A DNA stretch of 64,000 nt, taken from positions 124,001-188,000 of the forward strand of contig CALWGZ010000003.1 of NCBI GenBank assembly GCA_944380285.1, given 5' to 3'. Position 1 is the stretch's first letter. Each line of letters starts with the position of its first letter. The DNA is from an uncultured Christensenellaceae bacterium (lineage in GTDB: Bacteria; Bacillota; Clostridia; Christensenellales; UBA3700). The notes beneath the pieces were generated by a model. The model was not told the origin of the DNA, made no database searches, and saw only the letters and a program-made list of their open reading frames with translations. The position numbers and the translations under genes were made by a program. Of the stretch, positions 22,108 to 30,230 are shown piece by piece.

Positions 22108-22485
22108 TTAATTTTCGTCGTCGGTCAGGGCGTCCTCTGCGCCCTCTTCCGCCTTTTTTCGCGCGTCTTTGGTGTTGACGTATTCCTCGTCATAGACGCG
22201 GATCTCTTTGGCGGGCGGGATCTCCTTGTTGAGTTCGGCGGCGCGTTCGCGCTCCTTGATCACAAACTTTTTGGACCTGCGGAAGATGACGCAGATCGCG
22301 ATCACCGCGACGACGAGCGCGGCGACGATGATATAGAACAGGATGTCGCCCGAATCGCCGATCCTCGTCGTCCCCTCCTCGACCTCTGCGACGCAGACGG
22401 TCAAAAGGGTCAGCGCGACGATGCAAAGCAGCACGAATGCGGCAAGCAGTTTGACCAAGATCCTCTCTCTTACGTTGTCTTTCAT
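22108..22485 (-). CDS. Unknown two-helix membrane protein
   Basis: 125 residues: a basic N-terminus, a first hydrophobic helix (about 10-33), an acidic loop of about 15 residues (EVEEGTTRIGDSGD), a second helix (about 48-67) and a charged cytoplasmic tail rich in Lys/Glu/Asp ending EDALTDDEN. AAGGTG precedes the ATG and a good promoter lies immediately upstream. I recognise no family. Divergent transcription from the M28 peptidase gene next door leaves a shared promoter region of about 155 bases. Confidence 0.75.
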   Translation of the reverse strand: MKDNVRERILVKLLAAFVLLCIVALTLLTVCVAEVEEGTTRIGDSGDILFYIIVAALVVAVIAICVIFRRSKKFVIKERERAAELNKEIPPAKEIRVYDEEYVNTKDARKKAEEGAEDALTDDEN

Positions 22486-22501
22486 ATTTCACCTTTACTA
22501 T

Positions 22502-22530
22502 ATTATCGCACACGGCTGCAAAATAAGCAA
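22502..22530 (-). promoter_or_regulatory. Promoter of the two-helix membrane protein (TTGCTT-17-GATAAT)
   Basis: TTGCTT (22530-22525), 17 bases, GATAAT (22507-22502). The -10 is only 16 bases from the ATG, so the leader is about 10 nt and includes the AAGGTG site. Confidence 0.65.
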
Positions 22531-22584
22531 GAGCGGCTCTGTAAAATCGACGTAAAATCTCTCTCACTTTTTGCGCCGATACAA

Positions 22585-22613
22585 TGGACAGCGCGCGCAT
22601 TTCATAATATAAT
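22585..22613 (+). promoter_or_regulatory. Promoter of the M28 peptidase gene (TGGACA-17-TATAAT)
   Basis: TGGACA (22585-22590), 17 bases, TATAAT (22608-22613) on the plus strand, about 28 bases before the ATG. It faces away from the promoter at 22.5 kb. Confidence 0.72.
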
Positions 22614-22641
22614 AGAATCAACAACCATACGGAGGAAAAAT

Positions 22642-23865
22642 ATGGACATTTCGCAACAACAACGCGAAGAAGGCGTGAAGTTCATCTGCGACGAGATCGA
22701 GCACGTCATCAAAGAGTTCGGCGACCGCGACCCCGGTTCCGAGGGCGAAAACAAGGCGCTCGACTACATGAGGAGCCAACTCGACGAGTTTTCGGACGAA
22801 ACGCACCGCGAGTCCTACAAAGTCGCGCCGCACGCGTTCTTCGGCTGGACCTACATCACCGCGACCTGCGCGCTGATCGCGGTCATCACGCTGTTTTTTG
22901 CGCCCGTCGTCAGCGTAGTGCTGCTCGTGCTCGGGCTGCTGCCCATGATCGGCGAGTTCGTGTTCTACAAAGAGGCGATCGACTTTTTGTTCAAAAAGCG
23001 CACGTCCGGCAATGTGATGGGCACGATCAAGCCGACCGGAGAGGTCAAACGCCGCGTCGTCCTCAACGGACACTCGGACGCGGTCTATGAGTGGCATTGG
23101 CACTATGTCGGCGGCTACAAGCTGTTTTTGACCAGCATCATCATCCCCGTCATCGCGGTCATCTACATCGCGGTCACCGCGATCGTCGCGATGGCGATGA
23201 ACGGAGTGGTCGGCACCCCGTCGGGCGCGCCGCTGTATATGGCGATCGCTTCGGTGATCTTTGTGCCCGCACTGCTCTGCTTCTACATGTTCGCCGACCA
23301 CAAGACGGTCGTTCCCGGCGCGAACGACAACCTCACCGCATGCTATATGGCGATCGCGATGCTCAAACTCATGCACGACAACGACATCCGCTTTGAGCAC
23401 ACCGAGGTGGTCGCGCTCGTCACCGGTTCGGAGGAGGCGGGGCTTCGCGGCGCGAAGGCGTTCTGCAAACTCAACCCCGAATACGGCTTGGAACCGAACA
23501 TCGAGACCATCTTCGTCACCTACGAGACGCTGCGCGAGCTCGAACACCTCGTCATCTATAACCGCGACCTCAACGGCACCGTCAAGGTGGACATGCCGAC
23601 GTGCGAACTCGTCAAGCGCGCCGCGGCAAAGAACGGCATGGATCTCAAATACGGCTCCGTATTTGCCGGAGCGACGGACAGCGCGGCGTTTGCGCAGGCG
23701 GGCCGCAAGTCGACCTGCATCGCGGCGATGGCTCCCGAAGTCAAGGACTACTACCATACCCGCCGCGACAACTACGACAACCTCAGCCCCGAGTGCCTGT
23801 CCAAGGTGCTTGACATCACGATCGACTTCATCACCGAGTTTGACGAAAAGGGTCTCAACGGCTGA
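22642..23865 (+). CDS. Membrane-embedded M28-family metallopeptidase
   Basis: 407 residues; one of only three plus-strand genes. The two-zinc aminopeptidase residues are present in order: NGHSDAVYEW (His, near residue 143), GANDN (bridging Asp), GSEEAG (catalytic and metal-binding Glu), ATDSAAF (Asp) and YYHTRRDN (His). Unusually, hydrophobic segments interrupt the fold: two helices near 70-110 and two near 160-215, between the first His and the bridging Asp. The catalytic site should therefore sit against the membrane. The substrate is unknown. GGAGG lies before the ATG. No signal peptide is seen. Confidence 0.85.
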   Translation: MDISQQQREEGVKFICDEIEHVIKEFGDRDPGSEGENKALDYMRSQLDEFSDETHRESYKVAPHAFFGWTYITATCALIAVITLFFAPVVSVVLLVLGLLPMIGEFVFYKEAIDFLFKKRTSGNVMGTIKPTGEVKRRVVLNGHSDAVYEWHWHYVGGYKLFLTSIIIPVIAVIYIAVTAIVAMAMNGVVGTPSGAPLYMAIASVIFVPALLCFYMFADHKTVVPGANDNLTACYMAIAMLKLMHDNDIRFEHTEVVALVTGSEEAGLRGAKAFCKLNPEYGLEPNIETIFVTYETLRELEHLVIYNRDLNGTVKVDMPTCELVKRAAAKNGMDLKYGSVFAGATDSAAFAQAGRKSTCIAAMAPEVKDYYHTRRDNYDNLSPECLSKVLDITIDFITEFDEKGLNG

Positions 23866-23872
23866 AAACCGC

Positions 23873-23910
23873 AAAAAAAATGTCGGCGCCCGATCGGGCG
23901 CCGAATTTTT
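23873..23910. terminator. Bidirectional terminator between convergent genes
   Basis: A perfect 22-base palindrome (TCGGCGCCCGA and its complement, 23883-23904) with A8 on the left and T5 on the right, so it should stop both the M28 gene (plus) and the membrane protein gene at 23.9-24.8 kb (minus), whose stop is only a few bases away. Confidence 0.9.
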
Positions 23911-23914
23911 ATTT

Positions 23915-24757
23915 CTATTTGTCGTCTTTCTTCTTTTTCTTCGAGCTTTCTTCGACCTCTTTGACGTCTTTGCGGTATTGCTTGACCCTGTCGAGCACCT
24001 TGCCGCCCTTACCTGCCGCCTGTTTGACCGCGTCCACCTTTGCCGCCGCCTTTTTCTTGGTCTCGTCCAGCTTTGCGGCAAGTCCTTTTTTCGGTTTTTG
24101 CTCCGTCTGCGCGGGCGGCGCAGCGGTCGTCTGAGCCGCCGGGACTTGCGCAGCTCTCTGCTCGGGCTGAACTGCTGCCGCCGCCTCTTGCGCCGGCTCT
24201 TCATCGGTCAGGATGTTCTTGACGTCGCTCACCAGCCCCTTGCGCAGACCGCTCTTTTTCTCCTTGAGCTTTTCTTTGCGCTTGCGCTTGACGATCTTGC
24301 GGATCGACATGATGATCTGGATGATGACGTACGGAATGGACACCGCGGTCAATATGATCGAGAACAACGACCTGTCGTTGTAGACGGCGTTGAACACGAC
24401 CGAGACCGTCAGCAGCAAGTTGAACAATTTGAGACACAGCTTCATGATCTTGAAACTGCTCTTGTAGTCCTTGACCGCCGAGCCGAGTTTTGCGTTGCTC
24501 CTGCCCATGCAGATCATCGCGACGAACGCGACGAAATACGCCGCCGTGAACGCGATCAACAGATAGGGCAGCCAAGTGATCTCTGCGTTCTTGCGGCTCA
24601 TCGTGATGACGATGAACACCGAATACGCGACGATGTACAGCAGGTTCCAGAGTATGAACAGCGTCCTGTACGCTTTGCTCAGCTTGTCTGCGGCGTCCTG
24701 CACCTGTTCCGCCTTTTGGGCGAGTTTGCTCTTTTGGGGTTTGGTTTGATCTTCCAT
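23915..24757 (-). CDS. Unknown four-helix membrane protein with Ala/Pro/Gln and Lys-rich tail
   Basis: 280 residues. A charged N-terminal 30 residues precede about four hydrophobic helices in two pairs (about 31-52 and 62-83, then 108-125 and 132-152). After a basic stretch (RKRKEKLKEKKSG) comes a low-complexity segment rich in Ala, Pro and Gln (about 185-225) and a highly basic coiled-coil-like end finishing SSKKKKKDDK. No family recognised. The positively charged tail could bind nucleic acid or acidic membrane lipids; this is inference from composition only. Confidence 0.78.
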   Translation of the reverse strand: MEDQTKPQKSKLAQKAEQVQDAADKLSKAYRTLFILWNLLYIVAYSVFIVITMSRKNAEITWLPYLLIAFTAAYFVAFVAMICMGRSNAKLGSAVKDYKSSFKIMKLCLKLFNLLLTVSVVFNAVYNDRSLFSIILTAVSIPYVIIQIIMSIRKIVKRKRKEKLKEKKSGLRKGLVSDVKNILTDEEPAQEAAAAVQPEQRAAQVPAAQTTAAPPAQTEQKPKKGLAAKLDETKKKAAAKVDAVKQAAGKGGKVLDRVKQYRKDVKEVEESSKKKKKDDK

Positions 24758-24774
24758 AGTTCTCCTCCCAAACT

Positions 24775-24804
24775 ATAATAACCGAACTCCCCTTGTCCGC
24801 GCAA
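24775..24804 (-). promoter_or_regulatory. Probable promoter of the four-helix protein (TTGCGC-18-TATTAT)
   Basis: TTGCGC (24804-24799), 18 bases, TATTAT (24780-24775), about 18 bases before the ATG and just before a GGAGGAG ribosome-binding site. Confidence 0.5.
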
Positions 24805-24814
24805 GCGTTTGTGA

Positions 24815-24841
24815 CAAAAAAATGAGACGCTCTCGCGTCTC
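24815..24841 (-). terminator. Intrinsic terminator of the zinc-ribbon gene
   Basis: Minus strand GAGACGC-GAGA-GCGTCTC, a perfect 7-bp stem, followed by a run of seven T. Confidence 0.88.
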
Positions 24842-24864
24842 GGTGCGCCTTTCGGCGTTCGGCG

Positions 24865-25014
24865 TCATGCCTTTGTGAAAGTCGTGTTGTTGCAATTGGG
24901 GCACGGCGGCATCTTGTCGTCCGCGCCGAGTTTGAGACAGAAACCGCAATTGCAGCAGGTGTAGCTGCCTCTGCCCGGCTTGTCGCCCGTCTTGTATTGG
25001 CAAACTCTCGACAT
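24865..25014 (-). CDS. Zinc-ribbon microprotein (49 aa)
   Basis: A 49-residue protein, MSRVCQYKTGDKPGRG..., with two cysteine pairs: CNCGFC around residues 21-26 and CPNC at 38-41, ending NNTTFTKA. This is the single zinc-ribbon type common as stand-alone proteins in Clostridia (K-x-GDKPG-x-G-x-Y-x-C start, PPCPNC-x3-TFTK end). The role is unknown, perhaps a metal-binding or protein-interaction module. AGGAGG is present but 10 nt from the ATG. A strong terminator follows directly, so it is an expressed unit of its own or the last gene after dut. Confidence 0.8.
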   Translation of the reverse strand: MSRVCQYKTGDKPGRGSYTCCNCGFCLKLGADDKMPPCPNCNNTTFTKA

Positions 25015-25081
25015 CTCGGTGTTACCTCCTGTGGTTTATGTACCGGACATCTCTATTGTTGCCCGCACGGCGCAAACGATA

Positions 25082-25495
25082 CTACTTTTTTGTGACGTCG
25101 TATCCCTTTTTTTCGCTTCTGCCGTATTGGCGGTCGAAATTCTCCCTGTTTTTGTCGAGATAGCGGCGATAGAGTTCGTCCGCGTCCATCCCGGCGGTCA
25201 AGCACATGCTGACAAAAAAGTGAAGGATGTCGACAAGCTCGGACTTGACTCGGTCGTCGTCGACGGGCTTGGGGTTTTTCCACCACTTGAAGTTGACCTC
25301 ATCGAGAAGTTCGGCAAGTTCGGACAGCATCGCGAGCGTCTTGCGCTGCATCCACTCGCACTCGTTGTCCCTGCTCGGCGCGTCAAGTCCGCGCCTCTCG
25401 ACGATGTCGCCGTCAAGCTGCGCTTGAAGGTCGAATATCTTGTTCAGCTTGTCGGCGTCCGAACCGACGATCTTTGCTATCTTTTCTCTGTCCAT
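25082..25495 (-). CDS. dut: Dimeric all-alpha dUTP diphosphatase (dUTPase_2/MazG-like)
   Basis: A 137-residue all-alpha NTP pyrophosphatase that hydrolyses dUTP to dUMP, limiting uracil in DNA and feeding dTMP synthesis. Metal-binding carboxylates lie in the helices MLSELAELLDEVNFKWWK and SELVDILHFFVSM, the pattern of the dimeric dUTPase group rather than trimeric Dut. It starts 6 nt after the M16 peptidase gene and is probably translated from the same mRNA. Confidence 0.85.
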   Translation of the reverse strand: MDREKIAKIVGSDADKLNKIFDLQAQLDGDIVERRGLDAPSRDNECEWMQRKTLAMLSELAELLDEVNFKWWKNPKPVDDDRVKSELVDILHFFVSMCLTAGMDADELYRRYLDKNRENFDRQYGRSEKKGYDVTKK

Positions 25496-25501
25496 AATAC
25501 C

Positions 25502-26767
25502 TCACGCCCTCGAGAGAAATCTCTCCGAAAGGTCTTTGTCCACTTCGCGTCCGACATATGCGACGCACGCGGCGGACAGGTCGAGTTCGCCCTCGATCGC
25601 CCTGCTCACCCCGTCGTAGTCAAGCGCGTATATCCTCTTGATGCGCTCGTCGAAATCGAACAGTTCGTCCGCATAGAGCGCATGCTTGGCGAACAGCCGC
25701 ATGATCGAGCCGCTGCTCTCCTGCCCGAGAAGATAGGCGCCGCGCAATTGCTGCACGCCCCTTTCGAACTCCTCGCGCGTCAAGCCGTTTTTGCGGATGT
25801 CGGCGATGACCTCCGCCGCGACGTCCGCCGCCTTTGCGACCGAATCGCGGTTTGTGCCGATGTAGACGTTGAGCGTGCCGTTGCCGACGTACGTCCCCTG
25901 ATAGGAATAGACGTTGTAGGCAAGCCCCAGCTTTTCGCGGATCTCGAAGAACAGTCTGCTCGACATCCCTCCGCCGAGTATCTGATTGAGCAGCATCACC
26001 GCAAGGTCGTTGCCTGCGTTGTACTTGACGGACGGCATAGTGACGATGATGTGCGATTGCTCGATGTCCTTGAAGCGATAGTTTTGTACGGGCGCGCCTG
26101 CGCGCGGTGCGTCTTTCCATTCGCGCTCGCCCTTTGCGAATCTGCCGACAAAATGTCTCTCCGCAAGCGCTTTGGCTCGGTCGAAATCGATGTTGCCTGC
26201 GATCGCGATCACAGTCGTCGACGCGCGGTAGTTGGCGGCGATGTACGAGATCAGGTCTTCGCGCCCGAACTTTTTGACGTTGTCGCGCGTGCCGAGTATG
26301 GGCATCCCGAGCGGTGAAGAGCCGAAATAGCCCGCCGCGGCGATGTCCGAACACACGTCGCCGTAGTCGTCCTCGGACATCGAGATCTCTTCGAGCACGA
26401 CCTTCTTTTCGCGCTCGAGCTCCTCGGTGTCGAACACCGACTCGAACAGCAGATCGGACAGTATCTCGCAGCACTTGTCGCTCGCCTCGTCAAGCCCTAT
26501 CGTATAAAAACAGGTCGCCTGCTTGGTCGTGTAGGCGTTGATCTGCGCGCCGAGCGCGTCCACCTCTTTGACTATGTCGTACGAGGTGCGCGTCTTCGTC
26601 CCCTTGAACAGCATGTGTTCGATGAAGTGCGAAATGCCGTTGTTGTCCGCGCTCTCGTTGGCGCTGCCCGCGCCGGTCAATATGCCGATCGCGACCGACC
26701 TGACGCCCTCCATCTTGACGTGAACGAGCCTCAGCCCGTCTTGAAATGAAAAAAGTTTGGTCTTCAT
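25502..26767 (-). CDS. M16-family zinc peptidase (MlpA/YmxG-like)
   Basis: 421 residues. The inverted zinc motif HxxEH is present as HFIEHMLF near residue 52, with the distal glutamate in VVLEEISMSEDD. The C-terminal half carries GGGMSSRLFFEIREKLGLAY, the usual R/Y element. A peptidase of this group sits beside pnp in many Firmicutes. ATG 26767 follows AAAGGTGAAAC; the TTG five codons earlier is unlikely. Transcribed with dut from a promoter at 26.8 kb. Confidence 0.92.
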   Translation of the reverse strand: MKTKLFSFQDGLRLVHVKMEGVRSVAIGILTGAGSANESADNNGISHFIEHMLFKGTKTRTSYDIVKEVDALGAQINAYTTKQATCFYTIGLDEASDKCCEILSDLLFESVFDTEELEREKKVVLEEISMSEDDYGDVCSDIAAAGYFGSSPLGMPILGTRDNVKKFGREDLISYIAANYRASTTVIAIAGNIDFDRAKALAERHFVGRFAKGEREWKDAPRAGAPVQNYRFKDIEQSHIIVTMPSVKYNAGNDLAVMLLNQILGGGMSSRLFFEIREKLGLAYNVYSYQGTYVGNGTLNVYIGTNRDSVAKAADVAAEVIADIRKNGLTREEFERGVQQLRGAYLLGQESSGSIMRLFAKHALYADELFDFDERIKRIYALDYDGVSRAIEGELDLSAACVAYVGREVDKDLSERFLSRA

Positions 26768-26784
26768 CGTTTCACCTTTCAATG

Positions 26785-26813
26785 ATTATATTATATCGTG
26801 CGCGAAAAGTAAA
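26785..26813 (-). promoter_or_regulatory. Promoter of the M16 peptidase-dut operon (TTTACT-17-TATAAT)
   Basis: TTTACT, 17 bases, TATAAT (26790-26785). A second TATAAT overlaps it (26795-26790), so start-site choice may vary. Confidence 0.65.
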
Positions 26814-26890
26814 CTTTTTTGCCGCACATCCCTCCTGTCCGTCTTGTTTTGTACGTCATACGCATTGACGTGCGCGCATATCATTTAGCG

Positions 26891-27610
26891 ATGAAAAAAC
26901 CGGGCAAATTTTCTTCGATAAAGATCGCCGCCGCGGCGAATACGCTCATATTGGTGATGCTGGTGTCGCTGTCGCTGTTCACGCTCGTTCCCCTCGCGGA
27001 CGAGACGACCGCGTCCGCGGACGGCGGGCCCGTCTATTCCGCCGCTTCGGACGACAAGATCTCGCTGATGTTCAATGTCTACCAAGGCGAAGAGTTTGTG
27101 CTCGACGCGCTCGACCTGCTCGACGGATACGGCGCAAAATGCACCTTCTTTGTCGGCGGATGCTGGGCGGACGACCACGTCGACGTGCTGCGCGAGATCT
27201 ATGCGCGCGGTCACGAATTAGGCAATCACGGATACTTCCACAAGGACCATAAGGGAATGAGCCAAAAGGGCAACCTCGCCGAGATAGAGCCGACCAACGC
27301 GTTGATCGAGGCGGTCACCGGCGCCTCGCCCGCACTGTTCGCTCCCCCGTCCGGCAGCTGGGACGACGCGACCGTCGCGGCATGCGCGTCTATCGGGATG
27401 AAGACGATCATGTGGAGCCGAGACACGATCGATTGGCGCGACCAAAACGCAGCGGTCATCTTCACTCGCGCGACAAAGGAACTCAAGGGCGGCGAACTCA
27501 TCCTCGCGCACCCGACAAAGGCGACCGTCGAGGCGCTGCCGGCGATATTGCAATACATAGACAGCGCGGGCTTGAGCGCGGTAACCGTCACCGAATTGCT
27601 CACGGAGTGA
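26891..27610 (+). CDS. NodB-fold polysaccharide deacetylase-like protein, catalytic Asp motif replaced
   Basis: About 239 residues: an N-terminal signal anchor (about 12-35) and a NodB domain outside the membrane. Motif 1, normally TFDDG, reads MFNVYQGEE, so both aspartates are lost. Motif 2 keeps the zinc histidines (HELGNHGYFHKDH). Later motifs read APPSGSWDD and LILAHPT. Clostridia have a subfamily with a similar NVYWG-type motif, so the change is probably inherited rather than damage. It may be a YlxY-type relative (YlxY neighbours pnp in Bacillus), but here it is inverted. ATG 26891 has no Shine-Dalgarno sequence, so the start is uncertain. Confidence 0.82.
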   Translation: MKKPGKFSSIKIAAAANTLILVMLVSLSLFTLVPLADETTASADGGPVYSAASDDKISLMFNVYQGEEFVLDALDLLDGYGAKCTFFVGGCWADDHVDVLREIYARGHELGNHGYFHKDHKGMSQKGNLAEIEPTNALIEAVTGASPALFAPPSGSWDDATVAACASIGMKTIMWSRDTIDWRDQNAAVIFTRATKELKGGELILAHPTKATVEALPAILQYIDSAGLSAVTVTELLTE

Positions 27611-27657
27611 CTGCCGCGCAGTGCGCTTGATCGCATTATAGATATTTTTATATTATG

Positions 27658-27692
27658 AGCCGACGGCGTGAATGCCGTCGGCTGCGCTTTTT
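27658..27692 (+). terminator. Terminator of the NodB-like gene
   Basis: AGCCGACGGC-GTGAAT-GCCGTCGGCT (10-bp stem) followed by GCGCTTTTT on the plus strand, about 48 bases past the stop codon. Confidence 0.82.
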
Positions 27693-27710
27693 ATGCTCGC
27701 CCCAAAGTTG

Positions 27711-27763
27711 TGAAGACAAGCCGATAAAAAATCGACGGCGTGACCGCCGTCGAATTTTTTGTC
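27711..27763. repeat. GACAAGCCGA element, copy at pnp 3' end
   Basis: GACAAGCCGA (27715-27724), an A-rich link, a CGACGGCG hairpin and AATTTTTTGTC. The same order and nearly the same sequence recur at 61174-61227, and the first part again at 61071. The hairpin doubles as a terminator. Confidence 0.6.
27725..27753 (-). terminator. Terminator of pnp (bidirectional)
   Basis: TCGACGGCG-GTCA-CGCCGTCGA read on the minus strand, followed by six T; the plus strand also has six T after the stem. Its far side lies 15 bases from the pnp stop codon. Confidence 0.85.
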
Positions 27764-27767
27764 ATTC

Positions 27768-29849
27768 TCAATCGAGCTTCTTGATCAGGCTCAATGCGAT
27801 GCCCTTGTCGGTGATGTCGAACACCTTGACCAGCACCTTGTCGCCGACGTTGACGACGTCCTCGACTTTCTCCACTCTCTTCTTGGAGAGCCTGGAGATG
27901 TGGATCATGCCGTCCTTGCCGGGAGCGATCTCGACGAACGCGCCGAAGCTGGTCGTGCGGACGACGACGCCCTCAAGCTCGCTGTCGACCTCGGGGTCGT
28001 TGGCGATGAGCTCGATGGTCTTGCGCGCCTTTGCGATCATGTCCTCGTTGGGGCTGGAGATGTAGACGTCGCCGAAGTCGTTGATGTCGATCTTGACGCC
28101 GGTCTCGTCGATGATCTTGTTGATCGTCTTGCCGCCGCTGCCGATGACCTCTCTGATCTTGTCGGGGTGGATCTGGAAGGAGACGATCTTGGGCGCATAC
28201 TTGGACAGGTGCGCTCTCGGAGCCGGCAAAACGGCGAGCATCTTGCCGAGGATCTCCAACCTGCCGTCCTTTGCCTGAGCGAGCGCCTTGCGCAGGATAG
28301 CCTCGTTGATGCCCTTGATCTTGATGTCCATCTGGATCGCGGTGATACCCTCGGTGGTGCCTGCGACCTTGAAGTCCATGTCGCCGAGGAAGTCCTCAAG
28401 CCCTTGGATGTCGGTGAGCACCTGCACCTTGGACTTGTCTTCGTTGCTGATGAGTCCCATCGCGACGCCGGCGACCGGTCTCTTGAGCGGAACGCCTGCA
28501 TCCATCAAAGCGAGCGTGGAGCCGCAGACGGATGCCTGCGAGGTGCTGCCGTTGCTGGACAGAACTTCGCTGACCGTGCGGATCGCGTACGGGAAGCTGT
28601 CCTCGGACGGGAGCATGGGCTCGAGCGCTCTTTCGGCGAGCGCGCCGTGACCGATCTCGCGCCTTCCCGGGCTCTTCATCGGCTTGGCTTCGCCGACGCT
28701 GTACGGCGGGAAGTTGTAGTGGTGGATGTATCTCTTGCAGACTTCGTCGTCGAGACCGTCGAGCTTTTGCACCTCGGAGATGCTGCCCAGCGTGCAGCAG
28801 GTCAAGACCTGGGTCTGTCCTCTGGTGAACACGCCGCTGCCGTGAACTCTCGGCAAGATGCCCGCTTCGCACCAAATGGGTCTGATCTCGGTCAGCTTTC
28901 TGCCGTCGGGACGGACGCCGTGGTCGAGGATCTTGGCGCGGACCTTCTCTTTCTTCATCGCGTAGAGAACTTCGCCGATGTCCTTCTTGCCCTCGGGGAA
29001 CTGCTCTTCGAAATGTCCGTAGACATCCGCGTCGAGGTCTTCTTCCGCCTTCTCTCTCTCCTGTCTGTCAAAGTGCTCGAGCACCTCGTCCATCTTCTTG
29101 TCCGCATACGCTCTGACAGCCGCGTCGATCTCTTCGGCGGGATGATAGAGGTCGGGCTCGAACTTGGGCTTGCCCACCTGCTTTTGGATGTCCTCGATGA
29201 ACGCGACGATCTTCTTGATCTCTTCGTGACCGAACAAGATCGCGCCGATCATCTCCTCTTCGGTCAGCTCGTTGGCGCCCGCTTCGACCATCAGGATCGC
29301 CTCTTTGGTGCCGCTGAGAGACAGGTGCAGTCTGCTCCTGTCACGCTGCTCGGAGTTGGGGTTGATCACATATTGACCGTCGACATAGCCGACGACGACC
29401 GAACCGGTCGGCCCCGCCCACGGAATGTCCGAAATGGTCAGCGCGACCGAGCTGCCGATCATCGCATACACTTCGGGCGGAATGTCGGTGTCCACCGAAA
29501 GGCAGGTCGCGACGACCGCGACGTCATTGTAGAAGCCCTTGGGGAACAGCGGACGGAGCGGTCTGTCGATCAGTCTCGACGTCAGGATCGCCTTGTCGCT
29601 GGGTCTGCCCTCGCGCTTTTTGAAACCGCCGGGGATCTTGCCGACGGAGTACATCTTCTCCTCAAAGTCTACGCCGAGAGGGAAAAAGTCGATGCCCTCG
29701 CGCGGAGCCTTCGCCATCGTCGCGTTGACCATGACGGCGGTGTCGCCGCATCTGACCAAGCAGCTGCCGTTGGCCTGTTCGCAGTAAGCGCCGATCTCTA
29801 CGGTCACTTCCCTGCCGCCGATGACGGTGGAAAAAATCTTTCTTTCCAT
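27768..29849 (-). CDS. pnp: Polynucleotide phosphorylase (PNPase)
   Basis: A trimeric 3'-5' phosphorolytic exoribonuclease for mRNA turnover. Two RNase PH-like halves are linked by an alpha-helical domain. The second half contains the active-site region with GRREIGHGALAERAL and a following DG-x-STSQASVCGSTLALMD-type block (SSNGSTSQASVCGS). The KH domain has REVIGSGGKTINKIID, and the C-terminal S1 domain runs to the end. The length of 693 is normal. GGAGG precedes the ATG. It lies immediately downstream of rpsO, as in most bacteria; the leader contains a GCGGC-GAGA-GCCGC hairpin (29907-29920) after the rpsO terminator. Confidence 0.97.
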   Translation of the reverse strand: MERKIFSTVIGGREVTVEIGAYCEQANGSCLVRCGDTAVMVNATMAKAPREGIDFFPLGVDFEEKMYSVGKIPGGFKKREGRPSDKAILTSRLIDRPLRPLFPKGFYNDVAVVATCLSVDTDIPPEVYAMIGSSVALTISDIPWAGPTGSVVVGYVDGQYVINPNSEQRDRSRLHLSLSGTKEAILMVEAGANELTEEEMIGAILFGHEEIKKIVAFIEDIQKQVGKPKFEPDLYHPAEEIDAAVRAYADKKMDEVLEHFDRQEREKAEEDLDADVYGHFEEQFPEGKKDIGEVLYAMKKEKVRAKILDHGVRPDGRKLTEIRPIWCEAGILPRVHGSGVFTRGQTQVLTCCTLGSISEVQKLDGLDDEVCKRYIHHYNFPPYSVGEAKPMKSPGRREIGHGALAERALEPMLPSEDSFPYAIRTVSEVLSSNGSTSQASVCGSTLALMDAGVPLKRPVAGVAMGLISNEDKSKVQVLTDIQGLEDFLGDMDFKVAGTTEGITAIQMDIKIKGINEAILRKALAQAKDGRLEILGKMLAVLPAPRAHLSKYAPKIVSFQIHPDKIREVIGSGGKTINKIIDETGVKIDINDFGDVYISSPNEDMIAKARKTIELIANDPEVDSELEGVVVRTTSFGAFVEIAPGKDGMIHISRLSKKRVEKVEDVVNVGDKVLVKVFDITDKGIALSLIKKLD

Positions 29850-29925
29850 TACTAACCTCCAAATTAGTGCTTGTATATAACTTGTTTTGTGTTATCTCGT
29901 TTTGTGCGGCTCTCGCCGCTTTTCG

Positions 29926-29958
29926 CAAAAAAATCGGGTCGCCGAAATGACGACCCGA
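29926..29958 (-). terminator. Intrinsic terminator of rpsO / pnp leader
   Basis: TCGGGTCG-TCATTTCGG-CGACCCGA followed by eight T or near-T bases on the minus strand, directly after the rpsO stop. Read-through would feed pnp. Confidence 0.85.
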
Positions 29959-29963
29959 GCGCC

Positions 29964-30230
29964 TTACTTCCTCAATCCGAGCTTCGCGATCAGCGAACGA
30001 TAGCGTTCGATGTCGTTCTCTTTGAGATAGTTGAGCAGGTTGCGTCTCTTGCCGACCATCTGTTTGAGACCTCTCATGCTGTGGAAGTCCTTTTTGTGGA
30101 CGGCGAAGTGCTCGTTGAGCTGCTCGATCCTCGCGGTGAGCAAAGCGATCTGAACTTCGGGCGAACCGGTGTCGCCTTCGTGCTGTGCGTATTGAGCGAT
30201 GATTTGCTCTTTTGTCAAACCTTTTTCCAT
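29964..30230 (-). CDS. rpsO: 30S ribosomal protein S15
   Basis: 88 residues with all S15 hallmarks: [35 protein letters not shown] and the C-terminal [18 protein letters not shown]. It binds 16S rRNA early in assembly of the central domain. GGAGG precedes the ATG, and a promoter with an 80-nt leader lies upstream. It is followed by pnp. Confidence 0.98.
   Translation of the reverse strand: MEKGLTKEQIIAQYAQHEGDTGSPEVQIALLTARIEQLNEHFAVHKKDFHSMRGLKQMVGKRRNLLNYLKENDIERYRSLIAKLGLRK

Noticed and set aside
22618..24204. A 528-codon minus-strand frame opposite the M28 peptidase gene
   Set aside because: The plus-strand M28 gene has intact catalytic motifs, promoter and terminator; this frame is its mirror and is rich in Arg/Asp.
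24773..25003. A 76-codon minus-strand frame overlapping the zinc-ribbon gene
   Set aside because: Runs through the strong terminator at 24.8 kb in a different frame; the 49-residue cysteine-rich frame has the ribosome-binding site and family pattern.
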